Source of the DNA: Dryobates pubescens
Lineage: Eukaryota; Chordata; Aves; Piciformes; Picidae
Assembly (NCBI RefSeq): GCF_014839835.1
Contig: NC_071626.1
Coordinates: 558,001-622,000, forward strand
Direction: 5' to 3'
DNA: 64,000 nucleotides
Shown: piece by piece, positions 44,501 to 56,500 of the stretch
How positions within the stretch are numbered: position 1 is the first letter of the stretch
Layout: each line of letters opens with the position of its first letter
Made by a program: the position numbers and the translations under genes
Notes under the pieces: model-generated
The model's database searches: none
Told to the model about the DNA's origin: nothing
Seen by the model: only the letters and a program-made list of their open reading frames with translations

Positions 44501-47500
44501 CACCTCCTGGTGCAGGATGGTCCGGAGCGTGTCCGCCCGGAAGCCCAGGTCCTGGCCGGAGAGAAGCACAGCGGACGAGCGGCCGCCGGTGAGCAGAGCC
44601 AGCGGCCAGGAGAGCCCCAGGCACGGCCCCCAGCCTGCAGCAGCGCTTCAGGCACACCACACACAGCTGCTGAGCACCAGCACCTCCCCTCCCTGCTCTC
44701 CTGGGGCACACACCGGCCCTGGCTGAGCCAGGCAGCCACAGGTGACGCCGAGGGCTGGCACGGCAGCTGCTGCGCCTCACACAGCTAAGGCTGTGGAAGT
44801 CAGGGCAGGATGGAGGACACCGATGGACACGGCTTGGGGAGAGGCAGAGTCACACACAGTGGGTGGGCTGGCAGGCACCTTCCAGATCAGCCAGCTCCAG
44901 CCCCCTGCCAAGGGCAGGGACACCTCCCACTGGCCCAGGCTGCTCAGGGCCTCATCCAGCCTGGCCTTGGGCACCTCCAGAGAGGGACAGCCACAGCCTC
45001 CCCGGGCAGCCTGTGCCAGAGTCCCCCCGGGCAGCCTGTGCCAGAGTCCCCCCAGCCTCACTCTAAAGAATTTCTTCCTCATCTCCAGTCTCATTCTGCC
45101 CTCCTCAAGCTTCAATCCATTGTCCTTTGTCCTGTCACTCCCAGCCCTTGTCACAAGTCCCTCCCCAGCTCTCCTGGAGCCCTTCAGGGACTGGCAGGCT
45201 GCTCTGGCAGTCTCCCTGGAGCCTCCTCTCCTCCAGGCTGCACAGCCCCAGCTCTCTCACACTGCTATCACTTCAGATAACTTGCACTCTGCTGCTAATG
45301 GGAAACATTTGTTTCAGGACTATGGTGAGGAGGAAACTCTGCCCTCCTCTGACTCATCCTGTGTCATCCTGTGCTGCCATTCAGCCAGACCTGGACAGGC
45401 TGGAGAGCTGGGGAGGGAGAAACTGAATCTTCAGCCTGGCTGATGATACTGTGCCTGGGTTTGTGTGCCCAGTTTGCCTGGCACAGCAACACTGCAAACC
45501 AGGACCAACATTATCTGAAGACTAAGCAAAACTGGGAGCCAAACCCAACCCAACAGCCCAGAGATGGTGCTCAGAGGATGGGGAACAGAGGAGGATCTGG
45601 GGATTAGGAAAGGGAATGAATGACCCCAAAGTGATCACTCACCAGGCGGTGAAGGATGTCCTCATTTCTCTTGCAGTGTGGAAAAGGAAAGCAGCTCCTG
45701 AGGAGCTCAGCTAGTTTTGACAGGATGCCTTGCTGCAGGGGACAGAAATCACCCAGTTAAAAACCCAGCCAGAGCCAAGCAAACAGCAGCAGGCAGCTCA
45801 GGGCTCTCTGCATCTGCTTTTCTTTCAGCTCAGAGCAGAGCACCTGTAAGGAAGCTTTGCTCACTGTGCCTGGCCCAGCACCAGAGCACACCGAGGCCAC
45901 ATCTGCTTCCTGCCCCTCTGCCTGGACAGACCCTGAGAGAAGGCTTTCAGCAACCCCACCTAGCTGGGGCAGCAGGGACTGAGCTGCACTGCTCAAAGCA
46001 ACTACAACTAGCTGGGTCTCAGCAGACTACAGCTCACCTGCAAAAGAGTTCCTCTTTCCTTAAGGATCAAAAGCCAGCAGTGAAGTGAAATGGCCAACAG
46101 GGACTGCAGTGAAGGACCAGGAGAGGAGCAGCCTCTCCTTGCTGACATTGCTCTGGAGGAGTGGTGAACAGAGACAGGGAGGAGTGACTGCAAGAAGAGG
46201 AACCCCCCAGAAGCTACCTGTGCATGGAACCACAGCCTCAGAGGCTCACAGACCATCTGTCATCCCGAAGCCCTTGTGCTTCACCTGGTTTTCACTGTCC
46301 TACTCTGCTGCTCTGCAGGAGCCTAACTCCAGTTTCTCTTCATGGGTGCCTCACCTCTGTACAGTTAGAACTGCACAGCTACACCCAGGGGAAGTGTTTG
46401 CAGGTCAGTGGAGAGGCAAAGCAGCAGCACAGGTTTGACAGTGACAGCTCTTCCCAACACAGGGATGATGAGCCATCCCTGTGGCTCATCAGGAGGAGCT
46501 CTCCCAGCAAGCCACAATGCTGCAGACTGTGGAATAATCCCAATGATTGCACTCTGATGTTGCTCAGGGACACTGACAGAAACTGGAAGGGGAGCAGTGC
46601 TCACAAATCAGAACAGCCTCCAAAAGTCTTCTGAAGTGGTGCAAAATAAACCCAAAACTTCCTAACTATGGTGTGTGGGCACTGGGAACTAAACAAAGGT
46701 CCTTGCTGAACAACTTCTGCCTCAGCTCCACTCTAGCCCTGCTCTGCCTCAGCTCCAAACCATTCCCCCTGGGCCTGGCTCCAGACCCCCTCAGCAAAAG
46801 TCTCTCTGCAGCCTTCCTGCAGGATCCCTTCAGGTGCTGGCAGCAGCTCTGAGGTGCCCCTGGAGCCTTCTCCTCTGCAGGCTGCACAGCCCCAGCTCCC
46901 TCAGCCTGTGCTCAGGGCAGAGCTGCTCCAGCCCTTGGATCACCTTTGTGGCCTCCTCTGGGCTCTGCCCAGGCAGGATTGGAGGTGAGGTCTGAGCAGA
47001 GCAGGGCCAAGGGGCAGAATCCCCTCTGCTGGCTTCAAACTCTGCAAGCAGAGCACAGAGAGACTCTCCCCTTGCTGCATGCAGGGAGCCTGCCATGCTC
47101 AGCTGCCTGGCCCTCACAAGGCTCTGGGGCTTCACCAGGAGGGATAGTTCTAAACTGCTGCCAGCTGCCTACAGCAGCCTGTGGCATGGCTCAAGGACTC
47201 CAGCCAAGGCTGTGTGCTGGGCAGGGAAGATTTGGGGTTACTTTCCAGCTTAAAAATACAAATGTGAGCTTAGAGAACCCTGCAGAGGCAGGCCAGGGCC
47301 TGGAAACAAAGGAAGACAGCCCCCTCCCTGGCCTGGGCTGTCACCAGGCAGGTGGCAGGAACACATGGCACTACCCAGCTCCTTGGAACAGTGGCTCCCA
47401 GCCTGCATTCCCTCTGGGAGTGTTCCTGGTGCTGAAACTCCTTCCAGCAGCACACAGGGCAGGGCACACTGCCAGTGCCTCTGGAGTGCTCTTCTCAGCA

Positions 47501-50500
47501 CTGCAGAGCACCACCCAGGCCACCCCTGGCACCTGAGCACCAAGGATGGACAACTAAGAATTGCTGTTGGGGGTTTGTTGTGAGCTTTTCTCCTGTTGGT
47601 TTTGTTCTGATGTTTAGGCTTCTCCATGGAATTGCTTCAGTTGGCAAAGACCTTTGGGACCACTGAGTGCAGCCCTTAGCCCAGCTCTGCCAGGCCACCA
47701 CCAGACCATGACCCTCAGCACCACATCCCCATGGCTTTGGATGGGGACTCCACCACTGCCCAAGGCAGCTTGGGCCAGGCCTGCACGACCCTCAGGGGGC
47801 AGAAATTGTTCCTCATGGCCAAACCAAACCTCCCCTGGGGCAACTGGAGGCTGAGTCCTTGTGTCACATCACTCAGGACAAGAGATCTCAGCCCCCACCT
47901 GGCTCCAACTTCCTCTCAGTGTGCTGTAGAGAGTGAGATCTCCCCTCAGCCTCCTTGTCTCCAGGCCCTCCAGACCCCTCAGTCTCTCCTCAAGTCCTCC
48001 AGACCCTTCACCAGCTTCATTGCTACCCCCTGGACACACTGCACCACCTTCATGACCTTCCTGGGAGAAGGGGCCCAGAACTGAACCCAGGGCCCCAGGT
48101 GCAGCCCCACCAGTGCCCCCAGTACAGGAGGACAACCTCTGCTCCTGCTGGCCACAGCACTGCTGCTCCAGCCCAGGATGCTGGTGGCCACCTTAGCCAC
48201 CTGGGCCCACACTGGCTCATCTCCAGCCACTGTCACCAAGCCCCAGGTCCTGTGCCACCAGGCAGCTCCCAGCCACTCTCCCCAAGCACAAAGAACAAAG
48301 CCTGGCAGACCCACAGCCCTCACAGATCTCCCTCCACTGCTGCTGCACCTTCAGCAGCTCCTGCCCACAACACTGTCCTATTGCTTGTGAAGCACAGTAA
48401 GAGATTCTGGCTTTGCCCTCTGATTTTGCCTGCTGGTGAAGAGGTGTGGCTGTCCCTTGAGAGGATCAAGGTGCAGGAAGAGGACAGGACTCACTCTGTG
48501 GGCAGCAGGCACAGCTCTCTCCTTCTGGCTCTCTGCTGCCGCACACAGCTCTGCCCTCTGCGACACGGAGGAGCATGCTTCAAAGTCTGTGTGCCCCAGG
48601 TCCTGCAGGTACTGGTACAGGGGGGAGTTCTGAAAGGAGAAGGAGGACAAAGGTTACACACCCTCCCTGCTGCCCAGCAGCACCCACACAGCCAGGAAGG
48701 GAGGGAGCCCCAACACAACACAGGCATGGACCTGATGGAGCAGGTCCAGAGGAGGCCACCAAGATGCTCAGGCCTGGAGAACCTCTGCTCTGAAGCCAGG
48801 CTGGGAGAGTTGGGGCTGCTCAGCCTGGGGCTCCAGAGAAGCAACAGCATTGTACCTGCAGAGGAGCTGCAGGCAGCTGGGGAGGGACTGCTCAGAAGGG
48901 GCTGTGGGGATAGGCCCAGGGGCAATGGTGTGGAACTGGAGCAGGGCAGAGTTAGGTTGGACATCAGGAGGAAGCTCTGCAGAGGGAGGCTGGGGAGACA
49001 CTGGCACAGGCTGCCCAGGGAGGGGGCTGAGGCTCCATCCCTGCAGACATCCAGGCTCAGCCTGGCTGTGTCCCTGGCAGCCTGCTCCAGCTGGAGCTGT
49101 CCCTGCTGCCTGCAGGGGGGTTGGAGAAGAAGACCTTGGAGGGTCCCTTCCAACCCAATGCAATCTGTAGCTCTGTGCTATTTCCACTCTTTGGAGCATG
49201 CTGGGACATCCTTTGCACCCCCTGAGGAGTTACTCAGCACAGACTCAGTGCCCAGGCATGGCCTGAAACTCAAACCCCGGAGCAGCTCACAGCCAGTGCC
49301 CCTCAGCCACAGTGCCAAGGGCTGTGCAAAGGCACAGGGATGGTAATGACTCATTTCCTCCTGGGAACTTCCCAGGGTGACAGCTCCATCCTCTCTCTCG
49401 TCCCAGCAGCCTTCCCCCAGGGCTGAGCACTTTCCCCAGCTCTGAGGAAGCAGTGTGCTGGCCTGGAGAGGCTGCAGGGCAGGGCTGGCTCTGAGGGCAG
49501 AAGCACAGAGAGGGGCCTGCCTCTTGCTCAAGCCACTCCCCAGTGTGCTTGATGGTTCCAGGAGAACCTGGGCATAGGAGTGGATGTGCAGCACCTTGTC
49601 TCCCTAAACTGGGCTGCATGCAGAGCCAGGCTGTGCACCCAGCACACCTGGCAAAGTCTCACCAGCTCCACACAAGAGGCTCCAGGGCAGCAGGGAGGTC
49701 TGGGGCAAAGGCAGCCAGATTTGTCCTCAGACAGCCCCAGCAGGGGATGAACACAGGAAGTCTCACTCCAAACCTGCCTGGAGGCTCACTCCAGGCTGCA
49801 ACCCAGGGACATCCTATCCAGGCTGCTGGCAGGCCTGTCCATCATCCTGACCTGATCTGTCCATCACCATCCAGAACCTCAGGCTGCACCAGGGCAGGGA
49901 CAGGTTGGAGTTTAGGAAAGATTCCTTTGCTGCAAGGGTGGTCAGGAGGAGTGGCAATGGCTTGGAGACTGGAGACATGCTTGGCAGTGAGGCTGGGGAG
50001 ACTCTGGCACAGGCTGCCCAGGGAGGCTGTGGCTGCTCCCTCCCTGCAGGTGCTGAAGGCCAGGCTGGATGAGGCCCTGTGGCAGGGGGCTGGAGCTGGA
50101 TGGTGTTTCAGGTCCCTTCCAATCCAAACCAAACCATGAATCTCTGAGCCTGGATGACCACCACAGCAGTCAGCTCTTGCCCATGTTTGACAGCCAGGTT
50201 TGTCTGTGCCCAGCTGTCTGTGGCAGGAGGACACTGCCATCAATCACTGGCAAGCCCAAGGAAAAGCCTCTCAACACTGCAGCTGGGTGCTGTGTCACTT
50301 AACAGCTAGGGTGGAAACAGGGCCTGAAGCAAGGGGGGACACCAGGAGGGGGTTCAGTGCTATGCTGCACTCCTGACATGTCTCCTGAGTGTCTTCTGCC
50401 AAGGCACTTTGTGAGCTCACCTAGACACAGGAGGCAGCCAGGGCTGGAGACATTCTTGCATCACCCAGACAATTACACTGCCTAAGAGCACTGCTGGGAG

Positions 50501-53500
50501 TGCAGAGGAGAGGCAGGACAAGCAGCAGGCCAGATGCCACTGCTGCTGTGCTCTGCACACACTGCACATGGGAACTCCTGCTGACAAGTGAGGCAAGGCA
50601 GGCAGAGCACCTGGTGCCCCCAGCAGCAAGATAACCCCTGGGAAAATGAAGCAGCTCAGTGTTTGCTGAGCCTGGCAGCAGGCTGGGGAAAGAAAGCAGC
50701 ACTTGCTGCTAGGACTCTGCAGCTCACTGCACTCAGTGTACTGCAAAGCCACTCAGACCCAGGCAGGCAGAGCACAGATGCAGGCAAGCTGCCATGCCCA
50801 GAACCAAGACTGACAATCCTCTCCTGCCACACCAATCTCTGGCTCTAGAGAGAGGGATGCAGAGAGCTCCCTGAGCATACTCAGATCCATACCACTGAAA
50901 CTCATGGAACTCACAGCCAGATGTTTAACCACAACTCTCCCTCTGCCATGGCTGAAAGAGGCTGAGTCTCATTCTAAGTGACACAGAAGTGATGCAGGAT
51001 TAAAGAGCAATCCCCTGGATTCAGTTTGCTCTTTAACCCCTCCCCAAGGCTTAGTTTAATGCCCCTTGCCATGCAGCACTGACTGGGTTAGAGCAAACCA
51101 GCACCTAAGACTAAACATCATGGTTGCAGCTCTGAGTCTGCAAAGTTAAACCAAGCTCAAACCAAAGCAAACCAAACTCAAGCCAAACATCAGAAGATAA
51201 TCAAAGGTGCCCAACACTGCCTGCTGCTGTGGGGGCAGGGTTGGTGCAGTAGAGCACTGCCTGGCTCCAGGAAAGAGCTCCTTTTGGATAGCTCAGATAC
51301 ATCTGCTGCAGGCTTGCAAGCACAGATACTGCTCTTGTGTGTGTGAGGCACCGTGGGAGCATGCTGAGGCACACCTTTGCAACCCCAAATCAGATGCAGC
51401 CTCTGCCAGCTTGCAGAGCCCCCCGGCAGCAGCAGCTGGGGATCCAGGCCACACCCAGGCTGCTTTGTGCCGATGCACCAGGAAGGCAGTGACTCAGGAC
51501 CCCCCCGGCAGCTCCAGCACTGCCCTGCTTTCCGGTCACAGCTGACCAACAGATGACCCTGAGAGCAACACCACAGGGCCACTGCACAAAACAAGAGGTT
51601 CAAAGAGCTCTTCTTCAAAATCTGCAGATGTTTTTCCAAACCTGAGCCTTGCAATGTGCCCCAAAGCACTGTGGGGGCTTAAGTACCCTCCCAGGCAGGA
51701 GCCACTGCTGCCCTCCCAGGCAGGAGCCACCAGCTAAAAACCAATGTATATATAGGACTGGAACACTTCTGTCAGAGTGAGAGCAGTGCTGCAGAGATGG
51801 CTGCAGGCAGGGCAGGGCAAGGCAGGGCAGGGCAGGGCAAGGCAGGGCAGGGCAGGGCAGGGCAAGGCAGGGCAAGGCAGGGCAAGGCAAGGCAGGGCAA
51901 GGCAAGGCAGGGCAAGGCAAGGCAGGGCAAGGCAAGGCAGGGCAAGGCAAGGCAGGGCAAGGCAGAGCAGGGCAAGGCAGAGCAGGGCAAGGCAAGGCAG
52001 GGCAAGGCAGGGCAGGGCAACGCAAGGCAAGGCAGGGCAGGGCAAGGCAAGGCAAGGCAGGGAAAGGCAAGGCAGGGCAAGGCAAGGCAGGGCAGGGCAA
52101 GGCAAGGCAGGGCAAGGCAAGGCAAGGCAGGGAAAGGCAAGGCAGGGAAAGGCAAGGCAGGGAAAGGCAAGGCAGGGAAAGGCAAGGCAGGGAAAGGCAA
52201 GGCAGGGCAGGGCAAGGCAGGGCAGGGCAAGGCAAGGCAGGGCAAGGCAAGGCAGGGCAAGGCAAGGCAGGGCAGGGCAGGGCAGGACAAGGCAAGGCAG
52301 GGCAGGGGGAGCTGTGCCCCTGCCCCCAGGCAGGGCTGAGGCACGCAGCCGGCACTCACAGACAGCGCGCTCTTGGTCTCCCGGACGAGGCTGTTCCATC
52401 TCTCGCGGCGCTGCTGCTGCCATGCACCTGACAGGATCTCATCCACCTCCCTCCTTCCTCCTGCCGGCCCCTCCAGGGTGCCCCCCGGCGAGGACGAGGA
52501 GCAGCGGTCAGCCTGGCTGTCCCTGCGCCCCCGCACAGCGGCATTGTCCCGCGGGCATGGGCGGGCTGGGACTCCCCGGGCTCCTGACCGATGTGGCTGC
52601 AGGCTGGGGGCAGGGAGAGCAGGCTGGCAGACTGCTGCAGGCTTTTAAACAGATCTGCCTGAAGGAGTTATTGCACATCCATCTCACAGGCAGCCACTAA
52701 TGCTTCCCAAGCAGCAGCGTTTAAGAGCCTGGGTCACATTCTGCCGGCTGGTAACCACTCCTCCCGTGCCCCCACTGCCAGCACGCCAGCTGCTGACAGG
52801 GCCAAGAGCAGACAATGGCTTCAAGGCAGCAAAGGAGCCTTTCCCTTTGCTCTGCTGCTGCCACCGGCCCAGGGGCACAGGCCTTGGCCTCCTCAGCACT
52901 GCTGCATCGTCTGCTTGAGAAGCAGGCTCCGAGAGCCACTCTGCAGCCATCAGTCTGGGGCTGGGCCCAGAGAGCCTCTGCTGGACCATCCCCGGGCGAG
53001 GCCAAACTGAGTGGGGAGGCTGCAGGAGGGGGCTAGCAAGACCCTTGTGAGGCTCAAGGGGGACAAGTGCAGGGTCTTGCAAGGGGAAAAGAGAAGCCAG
53101 CAGTGCAGCTCAGACTGGGATGCCCCTGGCTGGAGAGCAGCCCTGTGGAGAGGGACCTGGGGAGCCTGGCTGGCAGAGTGCACAGGGAGCTGGGCTGCTG
53201 GTGGGACTGGATGACCTCAGAGGGCTCTTCCAACCCAAACAACTGTGATGCTGTGGAGAAGGACTTGAACACCTTTCTACCATCAGGCCTTAGCATTCCT
53301 CTGGATCATCATGGACTCTTGTCCTCAAACTCTGCATTACAAATCAAGAGGGCAGTGTGGGCTCACACCACACACAGCCCATGGAATCCTCTCCTCTGCC
53401 TGGCCAGACACATTAGTGCTCTCCAGCAGTGCCTGACGAGCTGACTTGGCCTCCACAGCCTCAGACAGCTCTTTACACAGCTTTAATCTCGGTATCACCT

Positions 53501-56500
53501 GCCTCCTGCTCATGTGATGAGAAGGAGCACAGCCTATGCTCTCCTGCCTCTTAGCAGGCTGCTGAGAAGCAAGGTACCTAAAATTGTCCATCACTGCCAG
53601 GTGCCTCCATGGTGCTCAGCACTTTGCAGCAGAGATCTCCCCAGGCTGCACTTACATGGTCAATTGAATCTGCCATGACTAGCAGGTGCAGAGGAAAGCT
53701 GCAGCACCAGTTTGGAACACTGATTTACACAGCCAAAGGGTGAGATGGGAGCAGGAACTGAGCTCTCTGCAGCAGCAGAGTAACACGCAGGTGGCTTTGG
53801 CTCCTGTCTTTGCCAGCTTAGTTCACAGTCAGATCAAACTGCTGGAGTGAGGCCACCAAGATGATCAGAGGGCTGGAGAAGCTTCCCTATCAGAACAGGC
53901 TGAGAGTTGGGGCTGTTCAGCCTGGAGAAGGGAAGGCTCCAGGGAGACCTCAGAGCTGCATTTCAATATCCACAAGGGAGCTGCAGGCAGCTGGGGAGGG
54001 ACTGCTCAGAAGGGCTGTGGGGATAGGCCCAGGGGCAATGGTTTGGAACTGCAGCAGGGCAGAGGTAGGTTGGACATCAGGAGGAAGCTCTGCAGAGGGA
54101 GGCTGGGGAGACACTGGCACAGGCTGCCCAGGGAGGGGCTGAGGCTCCATCCCTGCAGACATTGAGGATCAGCCTGGCTGTAGCTGTGATCTAATTGGGG
54201 GTGTCCCTGCTGACTACAGAGGGTTGGACAAGATGACCTTTGAGGGTCACTTCCACCCTGATGCAATCTGTGACACTCCTTGAACTGCCCTCCCATTAGT
54301 CCTGAACCAGCTACTGACAGCCAGAACTGGTTGTAGGAAGGGTGTGAGGCTCTTGTGTGGGCCAGAGCAATGCCTGAGCAAGGACAGCTTTGTCCCCTGG
54401 CACCAGAGCACAGTGCACAGAGATGTTTATGGCAACCAAATTAGTGACTGCATTTTCCACAGGCAAAGCTTTGTACTTCAAATGCTGTGTGTGAAAAGCC
54501 CTTCAGAATGTGGGGGGGTGGGAGTGTGGCACGGTGGGTGTCACCACCTCAGCTTTCTGTGTGCAGCCTGGTACAAACCTCCTGCAAACACAGCATTCAA
54601 ATGCAGACCAACAGCCAGCCCCAGGGCTTCCACCAGAAGCACACAGCTGAGGCACTCACAGGGGCTTGCTGGGGCTAGGCTCCAGCACCTCTCCAGGTGA
54701 TGCTGAAGGTGAGGGCAGCTTGCTGCAGGAAAGGCTGAGGGCTGAGACTGCTCAGCGTGGAGAAGGCTCAGGGGCATCTCCTGAAGGCATGAGCTAGCCA
54801 AAGGCAGGATGCAGAGAGGCCAGGGCCAGGCTCCCCTCAGTGGTGTTCAGGGAGAGGACCAGAGGCACTGGGCACAAACTGGAGGCTCCCTCTGACCACT
54901 GAGAATCACTGTGAGGGTGACTGAGCACAGGGCTGCTCAGGGAGGTTGTGGAGTCTCCACTCTTGGAGACATTCAAAAGCTGCCTGCACACAGTCCTGGA
55001 CAACCAGCTCCAGGCTGGACCAGATGACCTCCAGAGGTCCCCTCCAGCCTCAACCACTCTGTGAGCACAGCTTTCCTACCCATCCCAGACAAACCTGCAC
55101 AGGCTCAGTGAATCTAGGACAAATGACTTAGCTGGAAGCAGAGGCTGGGAGAGGGAAATTCACTCCAAGAGCAGTGTTTGGGTCACCTTCATCCCAGCAT
55201 GGGGAATGGTTTGTAAGCTCAGGAGTGGTGCAAGGCAAACACCGTGCTTGTATTGACAGGGAGGGGAAAGACATGGAAGGTGTCAGGCCTACGGAGCTGA
55301 TCAAAAGCCTGCTCCTGAGAATCCTGACTCTTGCCTGCAAAACTCAAGGACAAAGAGGGCTGAGCAAAGAACACATCACAGGGGTTCAGCAGGGGGAGAC
55401 TGTGCCAATCTCAGCTGCCATCTTCCAGCAACAAGACTTCATTCCCCTGGGTCAAGTCTGTGTGGACTTTTGCTCCTGTGCCATATCAGTTAAGAGGAAA
55501 GTGATGGAGAAGGACCCAAACACGCAGAGGGCAGAGGCAGCAGTGAGTTATGCTGAGTGGAAAGCTGGCAGGAGAATGGTACTGAGCAATGAGTCTTCAG
55601 CCAAAGCCTTTGAATTGTCCTTAATTCATCTTATCCCAGCAAAAGGCTGCTCACAACACTGCCCAGCACCACCAAGTGACCTCATGCATGCTGGAAAGGA
55701 GTGAAACATCACACAGATCACAGCCTTGGAAAGCACCTCCACAGGTCAGCTGATCCACCCCCCTGCACTCAGCAGGGACAGACCAGAGCAGCCTGCTCAG
55801 AGCCCTCTCCAGCCTCACCTTGACTATCTCCAGGGCTGGGGCTTCAACCTCCTCCCTGGGCAACCTGCTGCAGTGTTCCTCCAGGTGCAGAACTTGTTCC
55901 TCACATTCAGACTAAATCTGCTCCTCTCTCATCTCAAACCATTGTCCCTGGTCCTGTCCCTGCAGGCCTTTGGGAACAGTCCCTCTGCAGCCCTTCTCAA
56001 CAGCCTCCCTGGGCAGCCTGTGCCAGAGTCTCCCCACCCTCACTGGAAAGCCCTTCTTCCTCCTCTCCAGCCTCAGTCTCCCCTCTCCCAGCTCAAAGCC
56101 ATGGCTCCTCATCCCAGCACTCGAACAGCCTCTCATGTTGGGGGCCCCAGAGCTCACTCCAGGTGAGGCCTCAGCAGAGCAGTGGCAGAACCACCTCTCA
56201 GCCACTCTGACTTACTGGCTCCCCTCTGGCTGTCCCCAGTGGCTCATCAGTGTGGAGTCCATTGCTGACTTTCTTTCACAACAGCATGAAGCCTGCAGAG
56301 CACTGCTGAGGGAAGTTTGGGGGGCATTTCAAGGCAGTCATTACCAGCAGGTATCTCACCCAGCTCTGCACCCCAACCAATCAAGCTGCCAAAACAGTCT
56401 GCATTTGTCCTGCTGCTGCTGTTAGGGCTGTGCTCAGCAGGTGAAAGAGAGACTGCTCTGCTCTGCCTGAAGAAGGAATGCAGAGAGCAGACACTCTGCC

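Noticed and set aside
48895-48930. Resemblance to the miR-331 mature sequence on the minus strand
   Set aside because: miR-331 lies near VEZT in human, but here the match is inside a CR1 copy, recurs at about 54020 and lacks an evident hairpin.
47955-49346. 463-codon plus-strand open frame
   Set aside because: It crosses CR1 copies and the antisense of VEZT exon 2; no protein family; open by composition.
51615-52700. Long frames of repeated ALPCP or GRARQ on the two strands
   Set aside because: Translations of the GGCAR array, not protein genes.
53337-53594. Helix-like minus-strand frame ([20 protein letters not shown])
   Set aside because: No family recognised, no convincing splice sites and no ATG; kept only as a note.
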